NCBI GenBank assembly: GCA_964369215.1
Contig: CAYJEZ010000001.1
Span: forward strand, 11,671-75,670
Source: SIG603 sp964369215
GTDB lineage: Bacteria; Bacillota; Clostridia; Oscillospirales; Acutalibacteraceae
Reading direction: 5' to 3'
DNA: 64,000 nt
Shown here: one piece after another, positions 32,505 to 40,727 of the stretch
Layout of the letters: every line of letters begins with the position of its first letter
How positions within the stretch are numbered: position 1 is the first letter of the stretch
Made by a program: the position numbers and the translations under genes
The notes under the pieces: generated by a model
The model's input: the letters and a program-made list of their open reading frames with translations, nothing else
Databases searched by the model: none
Told to the model about the DNA's origin: nothing

Positions 32505-33554
32505 CTATTCATTCTCATCTAAAACCGCTGCAACTACATTACCCATAAGTTCTCCAGAATACATAGCCTCTGCAAAAGTGTTAACCTCTGTTCCCACTTC
32601 AAATATTAAAGATGCATTTGTCGCATCCATATTGTATACCCTTTGGCAAAACATAATAGGCCTCATCAAATTCGGATATAATGTCGAAGCTTTCTCTTGA
32701 AGTTTTAATGCAAATATCAAATTCTCATTCCAAGTAGTAAAACCTAGCTCCCTTGTAGGGTCACTTCCTGTTAATATCATAACTTGTGCGGCTTTTCGCC
32801 CTGCTATTTCTGCTGTGGGCTTGTATTTCACCCCCTCGCTAGTCGTCATCGAATCTCTGTGTACATCAATTGTTATTTTTATTGACGGATACTGCTCTAA
32901 ATAATAGTCAACCACCTCCATTGAGCGGTCGTATGCTCCGTTATAAGCAGGAGAGTCGTGAATTTGAGTGTCATGAAAAGCTATAATTCCGTGCTCAGCC
33001 AAGCTATCTTGTAAAGCTTTTCCAACAGTTACAATATTTCTCTCTGGGTCGGTGTTCCTGTACACTGAGTCATGGTAATAAAAGCCTGTAAAAGCGTCAA
33101 AATAACTTTCACTCGTGTGGGTGTGGTAAATTAGAACTGTGGGTTCGTTATAGTTTTCAATATCAAACGGCAAATCTTTCTGTAGCTCCTGAACTAAATC
33201 AAGGCTTGTTCCTGAGGTATCGTTCACATAAAAGTTAGACACTAGCTTTCCGCTAGCCTGAACTATTTCTGTAACCGGGCTATGTGCCCTGTTTGGGTCT
33301 GGTGTAGCTTGCGGCAATGTTTCTTCTAAAAATTCGAGCGGAGATTTGGGAAAATCTAAGAATGCAGGCACTTCCTCCGCTGTCTCTTCAGGCGTAGGAG
33401 AAGGCGTAACTATCGGCTCTGGAGTAGGGGTTGTGTTGCCTATTCCGAGCAGTAGTAAATTTTCTCCGTTATTAGTAAAATAATTTCCCATTCCCAAAAA
33501 AAACACTGTAAATCCGAAAAACAATATCATAAATTTTGCAACTTTTTTTATCAT
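32505..33554 (-). CDS. spoIIP: Stage II sporulation protein SpoIIP (cell wall hydrolase)
   Basis: 349 residues. Membrane anchor at about residues 4-25, a Pro/Thr/Glu-rich linker (TPTPEPIVTPSPTPEET), then the SpoIIP domain with VLIYHTHTSESYFDAF, IKITIDVHRDSMT and SLIFEVGTEVNTFAEA. SpoIIP is the amidase/endopeptidase that with SpoIID and SpoIIM thins septal peptidoglycan during engulfment, so the organism probably forms endospores. The ATG at 33554 has AAAGGTG about 11 nt upstream; an ATG 21 nt earlier has none. A gpr protease gene, its usual neighbour, is absent. Confidence 0.93.
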   Translation of the reverse strand: MIKKVAKFMILFFGFTVFFLGMGNYFTNNGENLLLLGIGNTTPTPEPIVTPSPTPEETAEEVPAFLDFPKSPLEFLEETLPQATPDPNRAHSPVTEIVQASGKLVSNFYVNDTSGTSLDLVQELQKDLPFDIENYNEPTVLIYHTHTSESYFDAFTGFYYHDSVYRNTDPERNIVTVGKALQDSLAEHGIIAFHDTQIHDSPAYNGAYDRSMEVVDYYLEQYPSIKITIDVHRDSMTTSEGVKYKPTAEIAGRKAAQVMILTGSDPTRELGFTTWNENLIFALKLQEKASTLYPNLMRPIMFCQRVYNMDATNASLIFEVGTEVNTFAEAMYSGELMGNVVAAVLDENE

Positions 33555-33671
33555 AAATTCAGGCACACCTTTCATTATTGCTAAACCAAGCTTTTAACTA
33601 CTAGCATTATAGCATAATAGTGGCACTGAATACTATGACAAAACAGATAAAATTATTCTTCTTTAACGCCA

Positions 33672-34100
33672 CTAAAGGTAATGCTTTAGTGTTCTCACAT
33701 TGTTTTCTTCTATGGCTAATAGCTTATCCATAAGCGCTCTTATATCTTTTTCACAATCGTCGTACTCTTTTAACTTTTTTATAGCTTGTATTATACCCAT
33801 ATTGCTACCTTTTATTAACATTTCTGCTATATGAGACGTACTTTTGTTAGCAAGTGTTTGAATATTAATCATTAGGTAAGCAGAAATTTTAGTCAGCTCA
33901 CTTATCTCTTTTTCTTCATACCCGTTCTCGTGTAAAAGTTTTGTCGCTTTGTTGTTAATGTGCTTGTACTTTAACAAATAATACTCTAAGTCCTTTTTGA
34001 AATCTTCGTCTTCGGTTATTGTAATAAGTTGTTCTACTGAATCTACCCCCATTTGTGAGTTTTGATAAATAAAATTCAATAGTTCTGCATTAGCTTTCAT
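33672..34100 (-). CDS. Ferritin-like four-helix protein of unknown function
   Basis: 142 residues, entirely helical in appearance: ELLNFIYQNSQMGVDSVEQLI, KDLEYYLLKYKHINNKATKLL, KISAYLMINIQTLANKSTSHIAEMLIKGSNMGI, CEKDIRALMDKLLAIEENNVRTLKHYL. Similar proteins are common in Clostridia as uncharacterised four-helix bundles of the DUF2383/ferritin-like type. The iron ligands of true ferritins are not clear. Start at 34100; a GTG upstream overlaps AAAGGAG. Confidence 0.6.
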   Translation of the reverse strand: MKANAELLNFIYQNSQMGVDSVEQLITITEDEDFKKDLEYYLLKYKHINNKATKLLHENGYEEKEISELTKISAYLMINIQTLANKSTSHIAEMLIKGSNMGIIQAIKKLKEYDDCEKDIRALMDKLLAIEENNVRTLKHYL

Positions 34101-34197
34101 AAGAATAATCACTCCTTTAAAATTTTTCTTAATTTATGTGTATATATATTTTCCCCAAATTTCATATTAATATTAACTTATTGTTTACTTTTATTTC

Positions 34198-34227
34198 TTG
34201 ACTTAAGGTATGCAAAAGGTGTAAAAT
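34198..34227 (+). promoter_or_regulatory. Promoter of the TM2 gene
   Basis: TTGACT (34198-34203), 18-bp spacer, TAAAAT (34222-34227), about 78 nt upstream of the start. Confidence 0.5.
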
Positions 34228-34305
34228 TTATATAACAAAAAAATCAAACTACTGGTAATCTATTTTAATTTATCTTTTAAAATAAATGTATCGTAGTAGG
34301 AAGGA

Positions 34306-34680
34306 ATGATTACTGCAATGAACAATATGAACTTAAATGAAGAAACCACCCCTCAGCCCCCTGTTAACTCTCAAAATTTTCAACCAGAATTTAATACATA
34401 TAGTGAATATAGTAATTTTTACACTAACACTGATGCACAAGACCCTTACAAAGGGTATAAGCAAAAAAATTATTTAACCACTTTGCTACTTGGCTTTTTC
34501 TTAGGGGCATTTGGTGCACACAATTTTTACTTAGGTTTTACTACAAAAGCCTATTTTCAAATTGTGTTTACTCTTGCTACTTGTGGCTTAGCACTCGTTT
34601 GGGGACTTGTAGATAGTGTAATGTATGCTTTTGGTATTATTGATACTGACGCAAACGGCGTTCCTTTAAAAAAACTATAA
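34306..34680 (+). CDS. TM2-domain membrane protein
   Basis: 124 residues. A polar, Asn/Pro/Gln-rich N-terminus of about 50 residues precedes the TM2 domain: KNYLTTLLLGFFLGAFGAHNFYLGFTTKAYFQIVFTLATCGLALVWGLVDSV, two helices with the GxxGxHxFYLG turn. Function is unknown; the family is membrane-bound with both ends inside. The ATG at 34306 is very near AGGAAGGA; the ATG at 34318 is an alternative. Confidence 0.85.
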   Translation: MITAMNNMNLNEETTPQPPVNSQNFQPEFNTYSEYSNFYTNTDAQDPYKGYKQKNYLTTLLLGFFLGAFGAHNFYLGFTTKAYFQIVFTLATCGLALVWGLVDSVMYAFGIIDTDANGVPLKKL

Positions 34681-34715
34681 TATTCTACTAAAGCATATTG
34701 TTGTTAAAAATGATT

Positions 34716-34747
34716 ATAGCTACTCTTAAAGAGTGGCTATTTTTTTA
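34716..34747 (+). terminator. Terminator of the TM2 gene
   Basis: ATAGCTACTCT-TAA-AGAGTGGCTAT with one T.G pair, followed by T7. Confidence 0.9.
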
Positions 34748-34836
34748 TTTTTATAGTTTAGTTTCTAAAATAAATTTTAATTTGCAAAAATTATAGTAAT
34801 AATACACATAACTCGAATATTTATTAAGATAATTGT

Positions 34837-34983
34837 TTACAATATTGTAAAAATAAAATTATCTATTTCATTTCATATTATATTTTTTAATAAAACATTT
34901 AATAAAAAAAACGTTATTTGTAGGGATTTTTTTGTATAATTATATTTTTTATATTAAACGTAATACAGGTTACAAATTTGTAA
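34837..34983. promoter_or_regulatory. Two TTACAA-N2-TTGTAA palindromes upstream of the sugar ABC operon
   Basis: TTACAATATTGTAA (34837-34850, extended to 16 bp by flanking T/A) and TTACAAATTTGTAA (34970-34983, extended by G/C). Identical half-sites and spacing, centres 133 bp apart. The second is 37 bp upstream of the -35 box. A different 10-bp palindrome TTGTATACAA lies at 34994-35003. Likely binding sites of one dimeric regulator, not encoded here. The rest of the 419-nt intergenic region is AT-rich without an ORF. Confidence 0.6.
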
Positions 34984-35019
34984 CTTATATCGCTTGTATA
35001 CAAAAAAGCCAAAAAACTG

Positions 35020-35048
35020 TTGACTTGATTGTCGTTTGTGGGTATAAT
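35020..35048 (+). promoter_or_regulatory. Promoter of the LplABC-type operon
   Basis: TTGACT (35020-35025), 17-bp spacer, TATAAT (35043-35048). The leader of about 110 nt contains CAGCTAT / ATAGCTG complementary segments. Confidence 0.85.
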
Positions 35049-35166
35049 GCATATATCAGCTATGAACAATATATTAAATGACTGTTTATTATTTTATTGC
35101 ATTTCATATATAGCTGCATATTTATAAGATTTTTTATTCAAAAAATAAGAAACGGAGATGACTAAA

Positions 35167-36918
35167 ATGAAAAACATTACATGGAAAAAGAGAATGCTCG
35201 CCATGATTGCCGCGTCACTTGTTATGCTTACAGCATGCGGTGCACCTGCAGACGACGGTGGCGACACTGACACAGGTACTGACACTTCTACTTCAACAGA
35301 CACAGATGACGGTGCCGGTGAGGGCGATGATTCTGTTCCAACTTCTGCAGGAATTGAAGAGGGTGCAGATACCAACAATGGACGTCCTTACAATTTAACT
35401 CCAGTAGCATATGACTCAAGAAACGATGAGTACCTAAACGGTATCAACGCAACAGTTTTACCAGTTGTTGACGAGCCTTTAGAGATTAATGTATGGATGC
35501 AGTTCAGCTCAACAGTTATTCAATCTATGGCAGACAACTTAGCTTTTCAAGAGATGGAAGAGAGAACTGGTGTTTCAATAGTTTGGGAGCATCCTCCTGT
35601 AGGTTCTGAGCAAAACAGTTATAACCTATCCGTTAACTCTAACACACTTCCTCACCTTTACATGCAACCTCCTGCATATCCAGGTGGTCCTGCTCAGGCA
35701 GTTAGTGAGGGTGTTTATTTAGACCAAACTCCTTATTATGACGACGGTTTAATGCCAAACCTTGAATACATAATGAATAGTGATGAGCAATTCTACAAAG
35801 ACATAGTTGACGATGAAGGTAGAATTCTTGGTACACCACATATAGATATAGTTCCTTCACATCCATGGCAAGGTGCTTGGGTACGTGAAGATACACTTAA
35901 CGATTTAGGTCTTGACGCACCAGTTACAATTGAAGATTGGGACGAGATGCTAAGAGCAATGCAAGATGCTAACGGTGGCGGTTATGTTCTAGGCTTTACA
36001 CCAGGACGTACAGGTACGGACTATGTATTTGCAGGCGCTTATGGTGCTTCTTACCTAGACTTCATAAATGTTGATGGTGAAGTTAAATATGGCTCTATAG
36101 AAGATGGATATTTAGACTACCTAACTCTTATGAATACTTGGTACAATGACGGAATACTAGACCCTGACTTTACAACAATTACAAATACAGACTATGATGC
36201 TAAAGTAGCTAATGGTTCTTACCAAGCATTTACTCTAGCATATGGTTCAATAGGTCAAGCAAAAATCACAGGTGCAGGCTATGATGAAGACTTTAAATTA
36301 ATCCCAGTAACAAACCCTGTTGTTAACGAGGGAGACCCTGTTCACCTTGCACAAACTAACGGCATAGTAAGAGGCGGCGACGACTACCTAACAACACAAA
36401 TTGAGGTAGACGGCATAGCAGAAGATGTAGTTAAATGGAAAGATTACTGGCATAGCCAAGACGGTGGAGACTTATTGTCTTACGGCGTTGAAGGTGTTAG
36501 CTACGAGTGGAATGACGAAGGAACAGTTAACTGGATTTACGAAGACCTAGAGACTAATCCAGATGCAGACTTCTGGACAACATACCCTGCATTTAAACTA
36601 CATGTTGGCGGATATTTACGTGACTCAACTTCTTATGAGATGGAGCAAGAAGTTTGGGATTGTATAGACCTATGGTCTACTCATGAAGTAGATTGGGTTA
36701 TGCCTGACTCTATAGCTCATACTCCTGACGAGGCTGACGAGTTAGCAGACATTATGGTTGACGTTGAGACATATATTGAAGAGGCAACTCTTGCATTTAT
36801 CACAGGTCAAAGACCACTTTCTGAGTTTGATGCTTATGTAAGTGACATTATGGCTATGGGTATTGAAGATGCTGTTGCTATAAAACAAGCAGCTTTAGAC
36901 AGATACAATGCTAGATAA
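35167..36918 (+). CDS. Sugar ABC transporter substrate-binding lipoprotein (LplA-like)
   Basis: 583 residues, long class of extracellular solute-binding family 1. Lipobox LTAC with C24 as the lipid anchor, after a KKRMLAMIAASLVM signal. A mature N-terminal Asp/Thr/Gly/Ser linker (residues 29-60) is a flexible tether. The ligand domain contains ITVWMQ-like INVWMQFSS and LGFTPGRTGTDYVF. Such 500-600 residue binders with LplB/LplC permeases import oligosaccharides or glycans; no ATPase is encoded here, so a shared MsmK-type ATPase is likely. ATG at 35167 chosen because GGAG lies 9 nt before it; the ATG at 35158 is too close. Confidence 0.93.
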   Translation: MKNITWKKRMLAMIAASLVMLTACGAPADDGGDTDTGTDTSTSTDTDDGAGEGDDSVPTSAGIEEGADTNNGRPYNLTPVAYDSRNDEYLNGINATVLPVVDEPLEINVWMQFSSTVIQSMADNLAFQEMEERTGVSIVWEHPPVGSEQNSYNLSVNSNTLPHLYMQPPAYPGGPAQAVSEGVYLDQTPYYDDGLMPNLEYIMNSDEQFYKDIVDDEGRILGTPHIDIVPSHPWQGAWVREDTLNDLGLDAPVTIEDWDEMLRAMQDANGGGYVLGFTPGRTGTDYVFAGAYGASYLDFINVDGEVKYGSIEDGYLDYLTLMNTWYNDGILDPDFTTITNTDYDAKVANGSYQAFTLAYGSIGQAKITGAGYDEDFKLIPVTNPVVNEGDPVHLAQTNGIVRGGDDYLTTQIEVDGIAEDVVKWKDYWHSQDGGDLLSYGVEGVSYEWNDEGTVNWIYEDLETNPDADFWTTYPAFKLHVGGYLRDSTSYEMEQEVWDCIDLWSTHEVDWVMPDSIAHTPDEADELADIMVDVETYIEEATLAFITGQRPLSEFDAYVSDIMAMGIEDAVAIKQAALDRYNAR

Positions 36919-36936
36919 ACACATTAAATAATTACT

Positions 36937-36991
36937 TATTATCGGTGGAGTAAGCTCCACCGATAATATAGTTAATCCACTAAGTGGTTTA
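36937..36991 (+). other. Two tandem hairpins between the binding protein and permease genes
   Basis: TATTATCGGTGGAG-TAAG-CTCCACCGATAATA (perfect 14-bp stem) is followed directly by GTTAATCCAC-TAA-GTGGTTTAAC (10 positions, one T-T mismatch). Neither has a T-run. This is the position where stem structures protect the highly expressed binding-protein mRNA from 3' decay and lower permease expression (known for malE-malF). Confidence 0.65.
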
Positions 36992-37061
36992 ACTATTAAA
37001 TGACTAGATTTCACATAGCTGAATTTTATCAGCAAAAAAATAGAACAGGGGAGTGAAACCT

Positions 37062-38018
37062 ATGGCCAATGCAAGCACTGCTTCTTCTAACCGAATTGCA
37101 AAAAAGACTTCTTGGGGAGAAATGGTAAAAAGAGACTGGAAAAAACATTATCCTCTTTACTTGATGTTGATACCAGTAATAATTTATTACTTAGTATGGG
37201 CTTACGGACCTATGTACGGTGTTCAAATTGCATTTAAAGACTTCTCACCACGTAAGGGCATTACAGGCTCTGACTGGGTTGGATTTGAACATTTTATAGA
37301 CTTTTTTACAGGACCATACGCATGGCGTGTTATTAGAAACACATTTTTAATTAACTTTTACAACCTACTAGTAGGTTTTCCTATGCCTATAATCTTTGCG
37401 ATTATGATTAACGAGGTAAGGAACGTTTTATTCAAACGTACAGTTCAAACTATTTCTTACATACCTTATTTTATTTCTTTGGTAGTTATGTGTGGTATGC
37501 TTGTTGAGTTCTGTGCAATTTCAGGTATATTTGGCGAAATTCAAGTAATGCTTGGATTAGACCCTGTAAACCTATTAGCTGACGAAAGATATTTTAGAAC
37601 CATTTATGTTCTATCAGACTTATGGCAAAAACTGGGTTGGGACTCAATTATATTCTTGTCTGCCTTAGCCGGAATTAACCCTGAGCTTAACGAGGCTGCA
37701 AAAATTGATGGTGCCAGCAGATTTAAGCAAATCTTACATATTAGCATACCCGGAATTATGCCTACAATAGCCATTCTTTTAATATTAAGAATAGGTAGTA
37801 TGATGAGCCTTGGTTTTGAAAAAATTATATTACTTTACAACGGTCTTACATATGAGACTGCAGACGTTATATCGAGCTATGTTTACAGAATAGGTCTTGA
37901 AGAAGGCTCGTTTGACTTTGCTGCCGCAGTTGGTTTATTTAACTCTTTAATTAATGTTACGCTGGTAGTATCAGCTAACAAATTAAGTGCTAAATTTGCC
38001 GAGACAAGCTTATGGTAA
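37062..38018 (+). CDS. Sugar ABC transporter permease, LplB-like (MalF type)
   Basis: 318 residues, six membrane helices after a basic N-terminus. The EAA loop reads NEAAKIDGASRFKQILHISIPGIMP, which docks the ATPase. PYIPYFISLVVMCGMLVEF and MSLGFEKIILLYNGLTYETADVISSYVYRIGL are typical for LplB. ATG at 37062 has GGGGAG 8 nt upstream; a GTG at 37053 overlaps that site. Works with the next gene as a heterodimer. Confidence 0.93.
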   Translation: MANASTASSNRIAKKTSWGEMVKRDWKKHYPLYLMLIPVIIYYLVWAYGPMYGVQIAFKDFSPRKGITGSDWVGFEHFIDFFTGPYAWRVIRNTFLINFYNLLVGFPMPIIFAIMINEVRNVLFKRTVQTISYIPYFISLVVMCGMLVEFCAISGIFGEIQVMLGLDPVNLLADERYFRTIYVLSDLWQKLGWDSIIFLSALAGINPELNEAAKIDGASRFKQILHISIPGIMPTIAILLILRIGSMMSLGFEKIILLYNGLTYETADVISSYVYRIGLEEGSFDFAAAVGLFNSLINVTLVVSANKLSAKFAETSLW

Positions 38019-38033
38019 GGGAGGGGAAATTGT

Positions 38034-38915
38034 ATGAATATTAGAACTCGCGGAGAAAAAATATTTGCTGTTTTTAACTATTTTTTAATGACTTTAATAG
38101 GTATTGTTACATTTTACCCCCTATGGCATGTTTTCATGGTTTCTATAAGCGACCCTGATATTGTATTCGGTGAAAGAGGCTTTTACCTATGGCCTAAAGG
38201 TTCTATTAGTTTTATGGGCTACGGTTTGGTTTTTGATAACCCTAACATAATCTCAGGTATTTTCAATACTACTTTTTATGTGGTTGCCGGTACAGTTCTT
38301 GGTATGGTGTTCACCATTTTAGGTGCATATGTATTATCAAGGCCAGGTCTTTATTGGAATAAACTTGTAATGAAGATGATTATTTTTACAATGTATTTTC
38401 AAGGCGGACTAATTCCTTTTTATGTTCAAGTTGAGAGCTTTGGAATGATGAACTCTCGTTGGGCAATTATTCTTCCTACTCTTGTAGCTACTTGGAACCT
38501 TATAGTATTAAGGACAGGTTTTGCCGCAGTTTCACCTCACCTTATTGAGTCTGCGAAAATAGACGGTGCGTCTGACTGGAGAATTGTATGGCAAATTGCT
38601 GTTCCTGTTACTAACGCTACTATAGCTGTTATTGCTCTGTTTTACGCCGTAAGATACTGGAATGAATGGTTTAACTCTTCTTTGTTCTTAAAAGAAAAAG
38701 AGTTATGGCCTTTACAACTTGTTTTGCGTGAGATTTTGCTTGATAATAATACGGATTCTATGATGGGCTCTGTAGCACAAGCAGGACAAGAAAGATACAG
38801 AATGCTTGTAAAATACTGTACAATTATAGTTGCAACAGTACCTATTTTAATTGTCTATCCGTTTGTACAACGTTACTTTGTATCAGGTATGATGATAGGC
38901 TCTGTAAAAGGTTAA
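38034..38915 (+). CDS. Sugar ABC transporter permease, LplC-like (MalG type)
   Basis: 293 residues, six membrane helices. EAA loop ESAKIDGASDWRIVWQIAVPVTNATIAVI. C-terminal PFVQRYFVSGMMIGSVKG is the standard ending of this permease class. GGGAGGGG lies 7 nt before the ATG, and only 15 nt separate it from the LplB-like gene. The operon ends at a strong terminator 80 nt downstream. Confidence 0.93.
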   Translation: MNIRTRGEKIFAVFNYFLMTLIGIVTFYPLWHVFMVSISDPDIVFGERGFYLWPKGSISFMGYGLVFDNPNIISGIFNTTFYVVAGTVLGMVFTILGAYVLSRPGLYWNKLVMKMIIFTMYFQGGLIPFYVQVESFGMMNSRWAIILPTLVATWNLIVLRTGFAAVSPHLIESAKIDGASDWRIVWQIAVPVTNATIAVIALFYAVRYWNEWFNSSLFLKEKELWPLQLVLREILLDNNTDSMMGSVAQAGQERYRMLVKYCTIIVATVPILIVYPFVQRYFVSGMMIGSVKG

Positions 38916-38993
38916 ATTATATTTTATGCAGTTTTTGTTTTAGAGACGTTAGTAGTTCAGGTTAATTTACTATTAAAGTTAAAATTACATTAA

Positions 38994-39027
38994 AGAGGGG
39001 AGGTAATTGTTACCTCCCCTCTCTTTT
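38994..39027 (+). terminator. Terminator of the LplABC-type operon
   Basis: AGAGGGGAGGTAA-TTG-TTACCTCCCCTCT, perfect 13-bp GC-rich stem, then CTTTT. On the minus strand the T-run is absent. Confidence 0.9.
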
Positions 39028-39066
39028 CATATGCTTATATCAATTAAAGCAGACAATGTTATTACA

Positions 39067-39339
39067 TTATAATAAGTGACTGTTTTCTTTATACTTCTCG
39101 AAGTACTTAACTGCGTACGAGCATTTGGGTACTATTTTAAGTTGCTCTTCCTTTGCTACCTTTACCACTTCGTCTACAAGCAATTTTGCCACACCTTTGC
39201 CTCTAAGGCTTTCATCTACAAAAGTGTGAGTTATGGTAACTTCACCTTCATTTTCGCTTGGAAAGTCTATTTCGCATACTATCTTTCCAAAACTATCTTT
39301 TGCATAAATTTTGTTGTTTTCTCTTGTAAAATTCATCAT
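39067..39339 (-). CDS. Small GNAT-type acetyltransferase (YjdJ-like)
   Basis: 90 residues. EVTITHTFVDESLRGKGVAKLLVDEVVKVA followed by IVPKCSYAVKYFEK is the signature of the short YjdJ/GNAT family (acetyl-CoA loop RGKGVA). Substrate unknown. AAGGAA lies 6 nt before the first of two ATGs. Confidence 0.85.
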   Translation of the reverse strand: MMNFTRENNKIYAKDSFGKIVCEIDFPSENEGEVTITHTFVDESLRGKGVAKLLVDEVVKVAKEEQLKIVPKCSYAVKYFEKYKENSHLL

Positions 39340-39381
39340 ATTAACTTCCTTTCGACATAAGTAGTATATGTATACTTTTCC

Positions 39382-39882
39382 TTAAAATCCGCCTAAACTT
39401 AAAAACATCATAAGCGACGGAATAAATGCAGCAAAAATGCCTTCTATTATACATAGATATGGAACAAATTTACCTAAAGGCTTATTTAGTATATTCTCTA
39501 CAAAGGTTGAAGCCCAAAGTACAGCCCACATAAACCACAAATAAGCATAGTTATATGCGCCTGAGTCAATGCTTACAACACCCATAACAATTGCAAAAAC
39601 CGCGACCATTCCAGAGTAAATTCCACTGGCTTTAGGGTCTAAATTAAAAAGTAAATTGCATGCTATAAAGGCATATGTAAAGCCAAACAAAAAGCCACCA
39701 CCAGCGTTAGAGTAGTCTGCCATAGTTTGTGCCCTAGCAAGCCCTATAAAATTGCCCACAATCAATACTATTGCTGTTATGATATTCATAAACGCAATAC
39801 TTTTCACGTCTGCCTTTTTTAGAATTAAATAACCGTTTGAAATTAAAGTTATTCCTACAAATAATAAAGCTACACCTAACAT
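39382..39882 (-). CDS. AmiS/UreI family urea or amide channel
   Basis: 166 residues with six membrane helices: LGVALLFVGITLISNGYLIL, IAFMNIITAIVLIVGNFIG, GGGFLFGFTYAFIACNLLFNL, GAYNYAYLWFMWAVLWAS. This matches the UreI/AmiS channel family, which passes urea or short amides. ATG at 39882 has GGAGG 6 nt upstream. No urease or amidase gene is in the neighbourhood, so the substrate is uncertain. Confidence 0.82.
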   Translation of the reverse strand: MLGVALLFVGITLISNGYLILKKADVKSIAFMNIITAIVLIVGNFIGLARAQTMADYSNAGGGFLFGFTYAFIACNLLFNLDPKASGIYSGMVAVFAIVMGVVSIDSGAYNYAYLWFMWAVLWASTFVENILNKPLGKFVPYLCIIEGIFAAFIPSLMMFLSLGGF

Positions 39883-39949
39883 AAAAAACCTCCACAAAAT
39901 AAGTTGTTGACTGTTAAGTTAAAGTGAAAAATTATTTACATTAGTAAAT

Positions 39950-40037
39950 AAGCCTTTTTTCTCTTCCTTTAAAGTCAAACAAATTATTTTGACATACCTT
40001 AGTACCAAAGTATTTACGGAGAGAAAAAAGAAATATA
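39950..40037. repeat. Short fold-back element, copy B
   Basis: CTTTTTTCTCT (39954-39964) and its exact complement AGAGAAAAAAG (40020-40030), 55 nt apart, enclosing an imperfect palindrome ATACCTTAGTACCAAAGTAT. Shares a 16-mer and overall layout with 29360-29414. In the upstream region of the UreI-like gene. Confidence 0.4.
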
Positions 40038-40160
40038 ATGAATTTTTTCATATTAACTTAACAAAAGCATAAATTGTTCAATACCAGCAAATTTACAATT
40101 GTAAATCCATATGTCTTGACACATAGTATTTTACACTTTATTTTATCTTTTGTCAACTAC

Positions 40161-40700
40161 TTAGTGATTGCTTTTTCTATTAATATATCTCAAAACCCTT
40201 GGTCTGTTATACCTCTGGATAATAGCAAATTGCATGTCGCAAAAAGCTGCCATTATTGAGGTTATAAAAAACGTCCAAAAAGAGCCGACTAAAAACGAGA
40301 AAAGCAGCGGGATAAATGACACTAAAGCTATTATTTCGTGAACTATTTCTGATTGGCACATAGCCATTATAATTTCTTCTTTTGTTCTGTTTTTATAATC
40401 AAATGCTGTTAAATCATAAGTAGGTACATTAACTTTTAAGCGCTTAACTTTTAAAGCTTTGTAAAGTTTTTTCTCAAAGCTTAGCTCTTTAAACCATTTT
40501 GACTTATAATTAATTTTGTTTTTATACTTTGAATGAATTACATGCCCTACTAATAGCCTAATAACTAAATGGTACGCTGTAGTAGAGAATGTCATGGCTA
40601 AGGTCTTGATAATATCTAAAGGATAAAAAATATTTAATAAAATTGAAACCAAAGCCATAATTGTTACAACTAAGCTTGCTGTCTCCATTAGCTTTTTCAT
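40161..40700 (-). CDS. Integral membrane protein with IQRYNRPRxxR motif
   Basis: 179 residues. Two N-terminal helices (about 5-55), a basic cytoplasmic stretch (HSKYKNKINYKSKWFKELSFEKKLYKALKVKR), then two helices (about 115-155) and a C-terminal QFAIIQRYNRPRVLRY. The motif and layout recall the CrtO-like acyltransferase family of carotenoid pathways, but no other carotenoid gene is near, and I regard the function as unknown. No clear ribosome site; 27 nt after the NUDIX gene, so coupling is possible. Confidence 0.6.
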   Translation of the reverse strand: MKKLMETASLVVTIMALVSILLNIFYPLDIIKTLAMTFSTTAYHLVIRLLVGHVIHSKYKNKINYKSKWFKELSFEKKLYKALKVKRLKVNVPTYDLTAFDYKNRTKEEIIMAMCQSEIVHEIIALVSFIPLLFSFLVGSFWTFFITSIMAAFCDMQFAIIQRYNRPRVLRYINRKSNH

Positions 40701-40727
40701 TGATATTTACATATAATGATATACATT

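Noticed and set aside
35094..35378. Minus-strand frame of 94 codons rich in Ser, Pro and Val, repeat-like
   Set aside because: It is the complement of the signal peptide and Asp/Thr-rich linker of the sugar-binding lipoprotein at 35167; the repeats come from that linker and there is no ribosome site.
6528..38973. Identical 14-mer GGTTAATTTACTAT at 6528 and 38960
   Set aside because: Exact 14-mers are expected by chance many times in 64 kb of AT-rich DNA; surrounding sequence does not align well.
40074..40259. 61-codon plus-strand frame near the membrane protein at 40161
   Set aside because: Mostly antisense to a better-supported membrane protein gene and no ribosome site.
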